From: Neobacillus cucumis
GTDB taxonomy: Bacteria; Bacillota; Bacilli; Bacillales_B; DSM-18226
Direction of reading: 5' to 3'
Assembly: GCF_023715505.1 (NCBI RefSeq)
Contig: NZ_JAMBOH010000004.1
Location: forward strand, 1 to 64,000
DNA: 64,000 nucleotides
Below are positions 16,504 to 26,295 of this stretch, piece after piece. The notes beneath the pieces are model-generated. The model did not search any database. It saw only the letters and a list, made by a program, of their open reading frames with translations, and was not told where the DNA came from. Positions within the stretch are counted from its first letter, which is position 1. Each line of letters begins with the position of its first letter. The position numbers and the translations under genes were made by a program.

Positions 16504-17907
16504 ATGGGTCAATTGGCACAAAAAGTAGAAACAAAACCAACAGCTGAGTTCAGAAAGTTTGGTATGAAAGATAAACTAGGTTATATGTTTGGTGACTGGG
16601 GGAATGATTTCTTTTTTATTCTTGTAGCATCATTCTTAATGGTATTCTATACGGATATCTACCATCTAAATCCGGCTACAGTAGGCGGGCTATTCCTAAT
16701 CGCACGTTTGTGGGATGCAGTAGCAGACGTTTCTTGGGGACGTTTCATTGATACAAGAAAAGCTGGGAAAAATGGAAAATTTAAGCCATGGATTTTAAGA
16801 ATGTCATTTCCACTTGTTATTGTTGGTGTGTTAATGTTTGTACACATCCCTGGTATGTCTAATGGATTTTATCTGGCTTATGCATATGTAACGTATATCT
16901 TATGGGGAACATTGTATAGTACGGTTAATATTCCTTATGGCTCAATGGCATCTGTTATCACAGGCGATCCTGTTGAACGTACAACACTATCAAGTTGGAG
17001 AACGATGGGTGGAAACTTAGCAGGTTTAATCATTAACGTAGTTGGTCCTATGATTTTGTTTGTTAACAATAAAGCAGATGCTAATCACTTCTTACTAGGT
17101 GCAATTATTTTTGGTGTACTTGCACTCGCTTGTTATATCGCTTGCTATAAATTATCAATTGAACGAATTGTGATGGATGAATCAACAAAATCAGAGATGA
17201 ACTTTGGACAAACAATGAAAGGTCTAGTCAAAAACAGACCGTTAATGTGGTTCCTTATTGCTTCCTTATTGTTCATGATTTGTTTCATGTTAATTGGTAC
17301 TGTAAACGTTTACCTATTTAAAGATTATTTTGGAAACGCTAAAGCATTAAGTATGGTTGGACTTCTTCAATCAGTGGCTGTATTTGTTGGTATGCCAATG
17401 GTTAAACCATTAGTTGCAAAATTTGGTAAAAAAGAAGTGGCTTCAGGTGGTTTATTACTTGCAACTATTATATATGCTCTCTTATATTTCCTTCCAAATT
17501 TAACAGCAACACAATTTATTGGGGTCCTAACAATTGCCATGTTTGGTTATGGTATCTTCAACCTTGTCATTTGGGCTTTCGTTACAGATGTTATCGATTA
17601 TCATGAGTATTTAACTGGTCTGCGTGAAGATGGAACCGTTTACTCCATCTACTCAATGGCTCGTAAAATTGGTCAAGCCGTTGCTGGAGGCTTAGGTGGC
17701 GCTGTGATTGCTGCAGTAGGATATAATTCAACTCTTCAAGCACAATCGTCTGGTACTCTACAGGGAATTCACACACTTGGAACTTTAGTACCTGCAATCA
17801 CACTAGCTATTGTGTTCCTAATCATTGTGTTCTGTTATCCATTGAACAAAAAGCGTACAGCACAACTTACAATTGATTTAGCTGAAAAGAGAAAAGGCAA
17901 AAATTAA
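16504..17907 (+). CDS. GPH-family sugar/hexuronide:cation symporter (copy 1)
   Basis: 467 residues with about 12 membrane helices. Belongs to the glycoside-pentoside-hexuronide symporters (MelB, UidB, YjmB). Typical features: the N-terminal FGDWGNDFFF, DAVADVSWGRFIDT, and WGTLYSTVNIPYGS after helix 4. Likely imports a hexuronide or hexuronate, given uxaC downstream. An in-frame ATG at 16489 contains the Shine-Dalgarno GGAGGGG, so the next ATG (16504) is the start. It has its own promoter, ROK operator and terminator, and a close paralogue follows. Confidence 0.88.
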   Translation: MGQLAQKVETKPTAEFRKFGMKDKLGYMFGDWGNDFFFILVASFLMVFYTDIYHLNPATVGGLFLIARLWDAVADVSWGRFIDTRKAGKNGKFKPWILRMSFPLVIVGVLMFVHIPGMSNGFYLAYAYVTYILWGTLYSTVNIPYGSMASVITGDPVERTTLSSWRTMGGNLAGLIINVVGPMILFVNNKADANHFLLGAIIFGVLALACYIACYKLSIERIVMDESTKSEMNFGQTMKGLVKNRPLMWFLIASLLFMICFMLIGTVNVYLFKDYFGNAKALSMVGLLQSVAVFVGMPMVKPLVAKFGKKEVASGGLLLATIIYALLYFLPNLTATQFIGVLTIAMFGYGIFNLVIWAFVTDVIDYHEYLTGLREDGTVYSIYSMARKIGQAVAGGLGGAVIAAVGYNSTLQAQSSGTLQGIHTLGTLVPAITLAIVFLIIVFCYPLNKKRTAQLTIDLAEKRKGKN

Positions 17908-17923
17908 TTTATAAACCATGATG

Positions 17924-17955
17924 AAGATAGCTAAGATCCTTTAGCTATCTTTTTT
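17924..17955 (+). terminator. Terminator after GPH copy 1
   Basis: AAGATAGCTAA / TTAGCTATCTT perfect stem with a TTTTTT tail. The rest of the 371-bp gap holds the promoter of the next gene and no convincing gene. Confidence 0.85.
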
Positions 17956-18105
17956 AATTGCGTCAAAATTGCTCCGAAGTAAAAAGTGTTTAAAAGTTGG
18001 TGCCGATTACAAAGGTAGTTGTGTTCTTCTATATTGTAATAACCACTAATTTTACTCTCTGTGAATAATTCAATAATTTCAGGCATAACCGCTTTCACAA
18101 AAGTA

Positions 18106-18134
18106 TTGACGAAATTTGTCGATAGTGATATCCT
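18106..18134 (+). promoter_or_regulatory. Sigma-A promoter of the second GPH symporter gene
   Basis: TTGACG (18106-18111), a 17-bp spacer and TATCCT (18129-18134). The operator starts 14 bp later. Confidence 0.6.
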
Positions 18135-18148
18135 ACTAATGAAAACGA

Positions 18149-18173
18149 TTAATTAGTTTATTAAACAAACTAA
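18149..18173. promoter_or_regulatory. ROK/XylR-like operator 2
   Basis: TTAATTAGTTT-ATT-AAACAAACTAA, a near-perfect palindrome of the shared operator family. Confidence 0.8.
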
Positions 18174-18278
18174 TTAGCCCGAATTAAAATTAATTTTTTA
18201 GGGAAAAATTAAAAATCATTTTTTGCAGGTATTTGAAAAGGATTTTACATGTAATTCCTTTAAAATGGAGGGGTAAAA

Positions 18279-19691
18279 ATGAGTCAGACAGCTAGAAAAT
18301 GGGAAGAAGAAACGGTAGAAGCAAAGGTTGCATTCAGAAGGTTTGGAATGCGGGATAAAATTGGTTATTTGTTTGGTGATTTCGGTAACGATTTCTTTTT
18401 TATTCTTGTAAGCTCTTTCTTAATGGTATATTACACCGATATTTTAGGTATTAGTGCAGCAACTGTGGGAATACTTTTTTTGGTTGCTCGAATATGGGAT
18501 GCTGTAGCTGATGTTACGTGGGGGCGCTTTATTGATACAAGAAAAACAGGGAAAAACGGAAAATTCAGGCCATGGATTTTTAGAATGTCCCTACCACTTG
18601 TACTCTCAGGTGTGTTAATGTTCGTAAAGATACCAGGCATGTCAGATGGGGCTTATATGGCTTATGCTTTTATCACCTATATACTATGGGGAACATTATA
18701 CAGTACAGTAAATATTCCATACGGCTCAATGGCGTCAGTCATTACTGGGGATCCCGTTGAGCGGACAGCATTATCCACATTTAGGACGATGGGGAGTATG
18801 CTCGCAAGTCTAATCATTAATGTTGTTGGACCACTGATTTTATTTGTGGACAATAAGGCTGATGCAAACCGTTTTCTATTAGGAGCAATTCTTTTTGGCT
18901 TACTTTCTATCTCTTGTTACATTGCTTGCTATAAATTAACGACAGAGCGTATTATTATGCCTGAAACTAAAGGGAAAAAGGCGAATTTAGGTAAATCATT
19001 AAAAGGTCTTGGGAAAAATAAGCCATTAATATCTATCCTTTTTGCTTCGTTGCTTCTTATGCTATGTACGATGTTGATTGGTGCGGTTAATGTATATTTG
19101 TTTAAAGATTATTTTGGTAACGCTTCAGCATTAAGTATAATAGGGTTCGTTCAAGCTGTTGCAGTATTTATTGCCATTCCCTTAGTAAAACCTTTTGTTG
19201 CGAAATATGGTAAAAAGGAAATGGCAGCAGTTGGTATGGCAATAGCATTTATTGTTTATGGACTACTATATTTCTTGCCAGAATTGACAGCAACCCAATT
19301 TATTATCATTTCAGCAGTGGGGATGTTTGGGTATGGATTCTTCAATATTGTAATTTGGGCATTTGTAACCGATGTAATCGATTATCATGAATATTTAACA
19401 GGTTTACGAGAAGATGGTACCGTTTACTCTGTCTATTCATTTGCACGTAAAGTAGGGCAAGCAATTGCTGGGGGTATTGGTGGTATTGCGATTGCAGCAG
19501 TGGGATACAATGCAAAGCTTCCAGAGCAGACTGGAAGCGCACTTCATGGTATTCATACATTAGCTACATTAGTACCTGCATTCATCTATCTCTTGATCTT
19601 TTTGATTTTAGTATTCTTTTACCCATTAACGAAAAAACGTACAAACCAACTTGTAATTGACTTAGCTGAAAAAAGAGAAGAACAAATTTAA
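18279..19691 (+). CDS. GPH-family sugar/hexuronide:cation symporter (copy 2)
   Basis: 470 residues, about 12 membrane helices, a tandem paralogue of the preceding symporter. Nearly identical segments are seen in FGDFGNDFFF, DAVADVTWGRFIDTRK and VTDVIDYHEYLTGLREDG, with divergence in the central loop and some helices. The ATG follows GGAGGGG. Its own promoter and ROK operator suggest a different substrate or affinity under the same control. Two terminators follow, the second shared with the convergent ROK gene. Confidence 0.88.
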   Translation: MSQTARKWEEETVEAKVAFRRFGMRDKIGYLFGDFGNDFFFILVSSFLMVYYTDILGISAATVGILFLVARIWDAVADVTWGRFIDTRKTGKNGKFRPWIFRMSLPLVLSGVLMFVKIPGMSDGAYMAYAFITYILWGTLYSTVNIPYGSMASVITGDPVERTALSTFRTMGSMLASLIINVVGPLILFVDNKADANRFLLGAILFGLLSISCYIACYKLTTERIIMPETKGKKANLGKSLKGLGKNKPLISILFASLLLMLCTMLIGAVNVYLFKDYFGNASALSIIGFVQAVAVFIAIPLVKPFVAKYGKKEMAAVGMAIAFIVYGLLYFLPELTATQFIIISAVGMFGYGFFNIVIWAFVTDVIDYHEYLTGLREDGTVYSVYSFARKVGQAIAGGIGGIAIAAVGYNAKLPEQTGSALHGIHTLATLVPAFIYLLIFLILVFFYPLTKKRTNQLVIDLAEKREEQI

Positions 19692-19726
19692 AAAACTAGT
19701 GAGATGATCAAATTAATTCTGTTGAG

Positions 19727-19756
19727 CCCCGATTCAATTCCTAATCGGGGTTTTTC
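19727..19756 (+). terminator. Terminator after GPH copy 2
   Basis: CCCCGATT / AATCGGGG perfect stem followed by five T. Confidence 0.85.
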
Positions 19757-19760
19757 ATAT

Positions 19761-19791
19761 AAAAACTCCCTTAAGCTAAAGGGAGTTTTTA
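19761..19791. terminator. Bidirectional terminator between GPH copy 2 and the ROK gene
   Basis: AAAAACTCCCTT / AAGGGAGTTTTT perfect stem, with A and T tracts on both sides. Confidence 0.85.
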
Positions 19792-19807
19792 TATTATGAT
19801 GGTCGTC

Positions 19808-21007
19808 TTAGGAATTTATGATGGCGCTTCCATCTTTGTCTGTTTTCAAATGAAAAGGTAAATTTAACATGGGAACATCCAGAAATTGCTTGATCGCAAG
19901 GGCGCAGGCTCCAAGAATGCTTGATTTTCTGCCAATTGATGAAATTCTCAATTCACGGTAATGACTGATAGATGAGTTCAGATTAGCTCTTATTTTCTTG
20001 AGAGAATCCGGGTACATACGCAGAAGTTTACTATCAAGCACAATTATATCCGGGTTATACATGTTAATCATATTATTCAATCCAATTGATAAATAGAAAA
20101 TAAATTGCTCCATTTCTTCGCGTAGTTCTTCATCGCCTTCATTTAGCCATTCTTGGATTTGTTCATAAGTTAAATTCTCAATCTGCCTTTTTTTGGTCAG
20201 ATATTCAAAAATACTTGATTCTGATGCATATTTTTCCCAGCATCCTTTATTTCCACAATTACACTGCTTACCTCCAGGAACGACAATCATATGACCAATT
20301 TCTCCTGCATACCCTTCATGACCTCGGAAAAACTCATTATTCATCATCATACCAAGACCGATTCCTGAATAAAGGGTTGCACATAATAAATTGTCTGTTT
20401 CATGATATACAAATACACGCTCTGCAAAGGAGCTGAGATTGGCATTGTTTTCAAGATGAATCGGGATACCGACTTCTCTTTCTAAATCACTTTTTAAATT
20501 CATTTCATGCCATTTCAGACGCGGAACATAGTGTATGATCTCTTCTTTGGATACCAAACCATGAATTGCGATAACAATTCCAACAATCCCATAGCGGCTA
20601 TCGTTAAAATTTGCTTTGAATTTTTTGATTTGTTCAATCAGCATCAGAAGAATGTCTTTATAGTTAGTAGTATTTATTTTGACACTATTTGATGAGATAG
20701 GACAACCAAGAAGATCTGATATTGTAAATGAAATTTCTCCATAATCCAGATCAATCCCAAGTGCGTAGCCAGCATGTCCATTTAACGAGAGCATAATCGG
20801 TTTTCTTCCAACCGTATAATGCTCAAGATGGGTCTCAATAATGAGCCCTTCTTCTAATAGATCTGCTACCTGGGCTGAGATGGTGGCTCTCGTCAGGTTA
20901 GTGGATTTGGATAAATCGGCTCTTGATATCATGCCTTCTTTAACTATTTCTCTAATAATGAGAGAACGATTAATTTTCTTTATGTATGCCGCATCACCGG
21001 TAACCAT
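19808..21007 (-). CDS. ROK-family transcriptional repressor (XylR-like), copy 1
   Basis: 399 residues. The N-terminal winged helix-turn-helix (about residues 18-65, SRADLSKSTNLTRATISAQV) precedes a ROK sugar-binding domain with GYALGIDLD, GYAGEIGHM and the zinc motif CNCGNKGCWEKYAS. This is the XylR/NagC architecture: a repressor released by a sugar or sugar acid. The ATG at 21007 follows GAGGATAT. It is divergent from uxaC; the perfect ROK operator lies in their shared 274-bp spacer. A second, similar ROK gene sits beside larA, so the two may share sites. Confidence 0.9.
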   Translation of the reverse strand: MVTGDAAYIKKINRSLIIREIVKEGMISRADLSKSTNLTRATISAQVADLLEEGLIIETHLEHYTVGRKPIMLSLNGHAGYALGIDLDYGEISFTISDLLGCPISSNSVKINTTNYKDILLMLIEQIKKFKANFNDSRYGIVGIVIAIHGLVSKEEIIHYVPRLKWHEMNLKSDLEREVGIPIHLENNANLSSFAERVFVYHETDNLLCATLYSGIGLGMMMNNEFFRGHEGYAGEIGHMIVVPGGKQCNCGNKGCWEKYASESSIFEYLTKKRQIENLTYEQIQEWLNEGDEELREEMEQFIFYLSIGLNNMINMYNPDIIVLDSKLLRMYPDSLKKIRANLNSSISHYRELRISSIGRKSSILGACALAIKQFLDVPMLNLPFHLKTDKDGSAIINS

Positions 21008-21110
21008 TTATATCCTCCATTTCGGGCATTTCCTTTTGTGTATATTCCTATTATATCAGTTCTTTTTAACAAATGACCGTTATAATTCAATTAATTACTA
21101 AATAGTTAAT

Positions 21111-21138
21111 TGACTAAACATATTAAACATGATAAATT
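21111..21138 (+). promoter_or_regulatory. Sigma-A promoter of uxaC
   Basis: TTGACT (21111-21116), a 16-bp spacer and TAAATT (21133-21138); the operator begins 10 bp later. A TATAAT for the divergent ROK gene may lie at 21050-21055 on the minus strand. Confidence 0.6.
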
Positions 21139-21148
21139 ATCTATGTAA

Positions 21149-21173
21149 TTAATTTGTTTATTAAACAAATTAA
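21149..21173. promoter_or_regulatory. ROK/XylR-like operator 3 (perfect palindrome)
   Basis: TTAATTTGTTT-ATT-AAACAAATTAA has perfect 11-bp half-sites and is the best match to the shared operator. It lies between the divergent ROK and uxaC genes. Confidence 0.85.
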
Positions 21174-21220
21174 AGAAGTGGGTTAACTTTAGTTATAAAA
21201 AAAAGATTTATTAGCAATTC

Positions 21221-21234
21221 TGTAAGGGTTTACA
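21221..21234. promoter_or_regulatory. cre-like site 2
   Basis: TGTAAGGGTTTACA is a near palindrome and differs from the cre consensus only by G for C in the centre. It lies 47 bp before the uxaC start. Confidence 0.5.
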
Positions 21235-21281
21235 CTGGGCAAGCTAAGGATATGAATTTAAAGTAAAAGGAGAGAATTTCA

Positions 21282-22685
21282 ATGAAAAATTTTATGGATC
21301 AGCACTTTCTGCTTGATACAAAGACCGCGATTAAGCTTTATGATAAAGCCGCAGCCGAGGCACCTATTTTTGATTTCCATTGTCACTTGGATCCTAAAGA
21401 AGTATGGGAAAACAAGTCATATGAAAATATAACTCAGATTTGGCTGGGTGGAGATCATTATAAGTGGAGAACTATGCGGATGCACGGCATTGGCGAGCGC
21501 TACATTACAGGTGATGCGAGTGATTGGGAAAAGTTTGAAAAGTGGGCAGAAACGGTTCCTCATTTAATAGGCAACCCTGTTTATCATTGGACTCACTTAG
21601 AATTAAAAATTTTCTTCGGAATTGATAAGGTATTAAGTCCAGAAACAGCTCAGGAAATTTGGGAAGAATGTAATGAAAAATTACAGAAGCCTGACTTCAG
21701 TGCAAGAGGGCTAATTGAGAGATCAAACGTAAAGTTTATCGGCACAACTGATGATCCAATTTCTACTTTAGAATACCATCAATTATTGAAAAATGATGAA
21801 ACTTTTAACACAATGATTGCTCCAACATTCCGTCCGGATGGTGCGCTTTTTATTGAACGTCCAACTTTCACAAGCTGGCTTGAAAAATTGGCTAATGTTT
21901 CAGGCATAAAAACAGATTCCTTAGATGGGTTTTTAGCAGCATTGAAACAACGAGTTGAGTATTTTCATCAAAATGGGGGCCGTGCCTCTGACCATGATAT
22001 TCAAAAAATGGAGTATGTAGAAACAACTAAGCAAGAGGTTGAAGCCATTTTCAATAAACGTGTAAGCGGTGAACAACTTTCAAATCAAGAATTGACTGCT
22101 TATCGTATTTTCCTCTTAAAAGAACTTGGGAAAATGTATGCTGAAAAGCAGTGGGTTATGCAGCTTCATATGGGAGCCATGCGGAACAATAACACAAGAA
22201 TGAAAGAATTGCTTGGAACAGATGTAGGATTTGATTCAGTTGGAGAAGCTAATATGGCGGAGGGCTTATCTCGATTCCTTGATGCCCTTGATCAAGAAAA
22301 AGCACTTCCAAGAACTGTTTTATTTAACTTGAACCAAAAAGATAATGTCGTATTAGCCGGGATGATGGGGAACTTCTATGAAGAAGGTGTTCCTGGGAAG
22401 GTCCAATTAGGTTCTGGCTGGTGGTTTGTTGACCATATCGATGGTATGGAAAGACAAATGAAGGATTTTGCAAATGTGGGTGTACTAAGCCATTTTATTG
22501 GTATGCTGACAGATTCTCGCAGTTTCCTCTCATATGCACGTCATGACTATTTCCGTCGAATTTTATGTAACATCCTTGGCGATTGGGTAGAAAAAGGGTT
22601 AGCACCAAACGATATGAATCACATGGAGAAAATGGTTCGGAATATTTGCTATGATAATGCCGAACGATTCTTTTTGAAACGCTAA
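21282..22685 (+). CDS. uxaC: Glucuronate isomerase UxaC
   Basis: 467 residues, full length. Converts D-glucuronate to D-fructuronate (or galacturonate to tagaturonate) in the cytoplasm. The metal-binding DFHCHLDP (about residues 30-37) of the amidohydrolase-like fold, LHMGAMRNNNTRM, and WWFVDHIDGMERQM near the C-terminus are all intact. The ATG follows AAGGAGAG. First gene behind a ROK-controlled promoter, followed by gndA after 139 bp with only a weak hairpin (about 22701-22722), so the two may be cotranscribed. This anchors the island in hexuronate breakdown. Confidence 0.95.
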   Translation: MKNFMDQHFLLDTKTAIKLYDKAAAEAPIFDFHCHLDPKEVWENKSYENITQIWLGGDHYKWRTMRMHGIGERYITGDASDWEKFEKWAETVPHLIGNPVYHWTHLELKIFFGIDKVLSPETAQEIWEECNEKLQKPDFSARGLIERSNVKFIGTTDDPISTLEYHQLLKNDETFNTMIAPTFRPDGALFIERPTFTSWLEKLANVSGIKTDSLDGFLAALKQRVEYFHQNGGRASDHDIQKMEYVETTKQEVEAIFNKRVSGEQLSNQELTAYRIFLLKELGKMYAEKQWVMQLHMGAMRNNNTRMKELLGTDVGFDSVGEANMAEGLSRFLDALDQEKALPRTVLFNLNQKDNVVLAGMMGNFYEEGVPGKVQLGSGWWFVDHIDGMERQMKDFANVGVLSHFIGMLTDSRSFLSYARHDYFRRILCNILGDWVEKGLAPNDMNHMEKMVRNICYDNAERFFLKR

Positions 22686-22824
22686 GGTGCAGGTCTGATT
22701 GAGGTCCTGTATAGGGGGCCTCTTCTTGATCTAATGTTAATTAGAAAAATAAGAACTTTTTTATTGTCATAAGGGTAAGAATATGGTTATCTATAAAGAA
22801 TAACAACAAGGAAAGAGGGATAGT

Positions 22825-24237
22825 ATGTCAAAACAACAAATCGGTGTAATTGGTTTAGCAGTAATGGGAAAGAACTTGGCCTTAAATATTGAAAGCCGTG
22901 GATATTCAGTAGCTGTTTTTAACCGCTCTTACGATAAAACAGATGCATTCTTAAAGAATGAGGCTGAAGGAAAAAACTTTGTTGGTGCTCATACAGTAGA
23001 GGAATTTGTGAATTCCTTAGAAAAGCCGCGTAAAATTTTATTAATGGTTAAAGCTGGTACCGCTACTGATGCAACAATTGATTCTTTAAAACCATACCTT
23101 GAAGAAGGCGATATCCTAATTGATGGAGGAAACACATTCTTCCAAGATACAATTAGACGTAACAAAGAATTAGCCAATGCTGGCTTCCATTTTATTGGTA
23201 CAGGTGTTTCCGGAGGAGAAGAAGGGGCTCTTAAAGGACCATCCATTATGCCTGGCGGGAATAAAGAAGCATATGAATTAGTACAGCCTATTTTAGAAGC
23301 TATTTCAGCTAAGGTTGAGGGCGATCCATGCTGCACCTACATTGGACCAAACGGCGCAGGTCATTATGTGAAAATGGTTCATAATGGAATTGAATATGGA
23401 GATATGCAATTAATTTCCGAAGCTTATTTTATTTTGAAAAATGTTCTTGGGTTAGGTGCAGAAGAGCTGCATAATGTATTTTCTGAATGGAATAAAGGCG
23501 AATTAGATAGCTACTTAATCGAAATTACTGCAGATATCTTTACAAAGGTAGACGAAGACACAGGTAAACCAATGGTAGATGTAATCCTAGATACTGCAGG
23601 CCAAAAAGGTACTGGTAAGTGGACAAGCCAAAATGCCCTAGATTTAGGGGTGCCACTTCCAATTATCACAGAATCAGTCTTCGCTCGCTTTATCTCAGCA
23701 ATGAAAGAAGAGCGTGTAAAAGCAAGTAAAGTATTAACCGGACCAGAGGTTAAGCCATTTGAGGGAAGCAAAGAAGAATTAATTGAAGCTGTTCGTAAAG
23801 CTTTATACATGAGTAAAATTTGCTCGTATGCACAAGGTTTTGCCCAAATGCGTGTTGCATCTGAAGAATATGACTGGAATCTTCGTTACGGGGATATTGC
23901 GATGATTTTCCGCGGAGGCTGTATCATCCGTGCTCAATTCCTACAAAAAATCAAAGATGCATACGACCGTGATTCAGAACTTTCAAACCTTTTATTAGAT
24001 CCATACTTCAAGGATATTGTAGAGAACTATCAACAGGCGTTACGTCAAGTCATTGCAGTGGCGATTGAGCGTGGTATTCCAGTTCCATCATTTGCAAGTG
24101 CAATTGCTTATTATGACAGCTACCGCACTGAAACTCTTCCTGCAAATCTCTTGCAAGCTCAGCGTGACTACTTTGGTGCTCATACGTATCAACGTGTTGA
24201 TAAAGAAGGCGTATTCCATACAAACTGGATGGAATAA
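22825..24237 (+). CDS. gndA: 6-phosphogluconate dehydrogenase, decarboxylating
   Basis: 470 residues. Oxidises 6-phosphogluconate to ribulose-5-phosphate and CO2 with NAD(P)+. The Rossmann motif [15 protein letters not shown] is at the N-terminus; [13 protein letters not shown] and [15 protein letters not shown] hold substrate and catalytic residues; [16 protein letters not shown] is in the helical domain. Full length. It could be the housekeeping GndA or a GntZ-like enzyme of a gluconate pathway; its place behind uxaC and in the same island as a gluconokinase favours the latter use. A strong terminator follows. Confidence 0.95.
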   Translation: MSKQQIGVIGLAVMGKNLALNIESRGYSVAVFNRSYDKTDAFLKNEAEGKNFVGAHTVEEFVNSLEKPRKILLMVKAGTATDATIDSLKPYLEEGDILIDGGNTFFQDTIRRNKELANAGFHFIGTGVSGGEEGALKGPSIMPGGNKEAYELVQPILEAISAKVEGDPCCTYIGPNGAGHYVKMVHNGIEYGDMQLISEAYFILKNVLGLGAEELHNVFSEWNKGELDSYLIEITADIFTKVDEDTGKPMVDVILDTAGQKGTGKWTSQNALDLGVPLPIITESVFARFISAMKEERVKASKVLTGPEVKPFEGSKEELIEAVRKALYMSKICSYAQGFAQMRVASEEYDWNLRYGDIAMIFRGGCIIRAQFLQKIKDAYDRDSELSNLLLDPYFKDIVENYQQALRQVIAVAIERGIPVPSFASAIAYYDSYRTETLPANLLQAQRDYFGAHTYQRVDKEGVFHTNWME

Positions 24238-24262
24238 GGACTTCTTTTGTTAAGTGATTTAT

Positions 24263-24307
24263 AGAGACTAATCTGCCCATAAGGGTTGGTTAGTCTCTAT
24301 TTTTTTG
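24263..24307 (+). terminator. Terminator after gndA
   Basis: AGAGACTAA / TTAGTCTCT stem with a large loop and an ATTTTTTT tail. Confidence 0.8.
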
Positions 24308-24475
24308 CTGTTTATTGTTTTGACTGGAAATTTTTTATAAAAAGCAATATAAGACAAAAAAGAGAGATATTTGAGCATTTTTAGAGAATGATTTTTACTA
24401 TGGGGTGCAATATAATGAAAACATGGTTCGTTAGCAAATCAGTTGTTAACGCTTACTTATAGGGGTGTGGAACTA

Positions 24476-25375
24476 ATGGATAAGTTGAGTTCGTCTACTT
24501 ATAGAAGAAAAGTAATGGATGAATGGATAACTGCTTTTTATCGGTTACAAGGTTTAGACAACTCATTTAATTTTCACTCACACCGAGAATATGAGATTTA
24601 TTTTTTTCATTCAGGTGATTGTAAGTACTTAATTAACAATCGAATTTATGAATTACAGCCTGGTGACATTATATTGTTGGATGGGATGACATTGCATAAA
24701 CCAAATCCAGGTATAGGCAGCACCTACACAAGAAGTATGCTTCATTTTTCGCCTACTTGGCTTCGTGAATTGTTGGGTACTCTTGGAATTCCTAATTTAT
24801 TAGATCCCTTTAAAAAACTTAACAATTGCTTACTACGAACAGGTTATGATGAATCAGGGCAAATTGTTGATGGAAAGATTAAGGAAATAGCGGCTTCGTT
24901 GGAACTAATTGATGTAGACTTTCAAAGGACCGGTAAGAAAAATGAGCTTTTAGAAGCAGAGGTTAAACTTGAGTTAATTCAATTATTACTAAGAATCTAT
25001 AAGATGAGTCAAAAGGAATTATCTCAAATAACGAGTAAAAAGACCGATAAGGAAGATCATGCTGAGTCAATTGCATCCTGGATTAATGATCACTATTTCG
25101 AAAAGGTTAGTTTGGAGCGGATAGCAGCAGAATTAAATCTCAGTAAGTATTATGCCTCACACGTCTTTAAGGAAGTTACTGGTTTTACGGTAATGGAATA
25201 TGTAATGGGGTGCCGGCTCAATCAGGTGAAGTATTTATTGGAGATGGAACCAGATCGAACGCTTACAGATGTTTCGCGGTCAGCTGGGTTTGAGAGTGTT
25301 GCCCATTTTAGTAGATATTTTAAAGAAAAGGTGGGTAAAACGCCTTCACAATATCGTAAGGAAAAGCTCAAGTAA
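24476..25375 (+). CDS. AraC-family transcriptional regulator
   Basis: 299 residues. An N-terminal cupin sensor (about residues 20-150, with FHSHREYEIYFFHSG and LQPGDIILLDGMTLHKPN) precedes two C-terminal helix-turn-helix units (about 205-298, LERIAAELNLSKYYASHVFKE and GFESVAHFSRYFKEKVGKTPSQYR). Typically an activator responding to a sugar. The frame opens at 24443, but AGGGGTG selects the ATG at 24476. TATAAT at 24411-24416 could be its -10 box. It heads an operon of two TIM-barrel and two Gfo/Idh genes and is probably their local regulator. Confidence 0.9.
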   Translation: MDKLSSSTYRRKVMDEWITAFYRLQGLDNSFNFHSHREYEIYFFHSGDCKYLINNRIYELQPGDIILLDGMTLHKPNPGIGSTYTRSMLHFSPTWLRELLGTLGIPNLLDPFKKLNNCLLRTGYDESGQIVDGKIKEIAASLELIDVDFQRTGKKNELLEAEVKLELIQLLLRIYKMSQKELSQITSKKTDKEDHAESIASWINDHYFEKVSLERIAAELNLSKYYASHVFKEVTGFTVMEYVMGCRLNQVKYLLEMEPDRTLTDVSRSAGFESVAHFSRYFKEKVGKTPSQYRKEKLK

Positions 25376-25406
25376 AAAATCCTTGTAAAAGAAGGAGGAA
25401 TAAGAA

Positions 25407-26294
25407 ATGAATAATGATTTATTAATTTCCGGTTTTTCGGATGAAATCTCTTCTGATTTTAATACTCAGCTTGAAGTTGTAGCAAAATTAGGAATGCGTT
25501 ATATTTCCTTGCGGGGTATCGATGGAAAAAATATTGGTGATTTTACGGTGGAAGAGATAAAAGAAAGTGTCCAGCCACGGCTTCATAGAGCCGGGATTGG
25601 TATTTCTTCGATTGGATCGCCAATCGGTAAGGTGTTCATCAATGATGAAGAGGGATTTGCCAAACAAAAGACCATGTTAGCTACACTTTGCCAGATTGCT
25701 AACTTGTTAGATTGTAAATACATTCGTATTTTTAGCTTTTATATTCCAAAGGGTGAAGAAGCCGACAACTACAGAGATGAAGTAATTGGCAAAATAAAAG
25801 AGTTTGCAGCTATTGCAGAAAAATTTGATGTTATTTTATTACACGAAAATGAAAAGGACATTTATGGGGACATTGCTAGACGCTGTCATGAGATTTTGAA
25901 AGAGGTTGGTTCAGCCTATTTTAAGGCTATCTTTGATTTTGCTAACTTTGTTCAGTGTGGCGAGGATACCCAGGAATGCTACGATTTGTTAAAAGAAGAA
26001 ATTGTCTATATACACATCAAAGACGCTGTCACAACGGATAGTCAAAACGTGGTCTGCGGTACTGGGGAAGGTAAAATACCTGAAATTTTGGCACAAGCAA
26101 TTCAAAGCGGTTACAAAGGCTTCCTAACACTCGAACCTCATCTTGTTCTCTTTGATTCTTTAAAGGACTTGGAACTTGAAGATGCTCAAGAGATTATTAA
26201 AGATAACAAAGGTCTTGATGGTGCAGGTGGGTACAAACTTCAATATGAGTCACTATTAAACATTCTTGAAAAAATAGAAAGCGGGGAAAAATAA
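25407..26294 (+). CDS. Sugar phosphate isomerase/epimerase-like TIM-barrel protein (1)
   Basis: 295 residues. AP-endonuclease-2-like TIM barrel (xylose isomerase-like, IolE family). Probable metal ligands are Glu in LLHENEKDIYG, Asp in IFDFANFVQ, His in YIHIKDAV and Glu in LTLEPHL. Such proteins isomerise, epimerise or dehydrate sugars and keto-sugars. The ATG follows GAAGGAGGAA. It is followed 1 bp later by a Gfo/Idh oxidoreductase gene, so the two probably act in sequence. Substrate unknown. Confidence 0.85.
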   Translation: MNNDLLISGFSDEISSDFNTQLEVVAKLGMRYISLRGIDGKNIGDFTVEEIKESVQPRLHRAGIGISSIGSPIGKVFINDEEGFAKQKTMLATLCQIANLLDCKYIRIFSFYIPKGEEADNYRDEVIGKIKEFAAIAEKFDVILLHENEKDIYGDIARRCHEILKEVGSAYFKAIFDFANFVQCGEDTQECYDLLKEEIVYIHIKDAVTTDSQNVVCGTGEGKIPEILAQAIQSGYKGFLTLEPHLVLFDSLKDLELEDAQEIIKDNKGLDGAGGYKLQYESLLNILEKIESGEK

Positions 26295-26295
26295 A

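Noticed and set aside
17931..18086. 51-residue minus-strand frame (MPEIIELFTESKISGYYNIE start) after GPH copy 1
   Set aside because: No Shine-Dalgarno site, and it runs through the terminator at 17924-17955; it may be a remnant, but there is too little to call it.
22701..22727. Terminator between uxaC and gndA
   Set aside because: The stem GAGGTCC / GGGCCTC has a central mismatch and only a TTCTT tail; readthrough is likely, so no operon end is called.
24444..24457. TGTTAACGCTTACT as a cre site in the AraC leader
   Set aside because: Two mismatches, and it lies just upstream of the ribosome site without support from related promoters.
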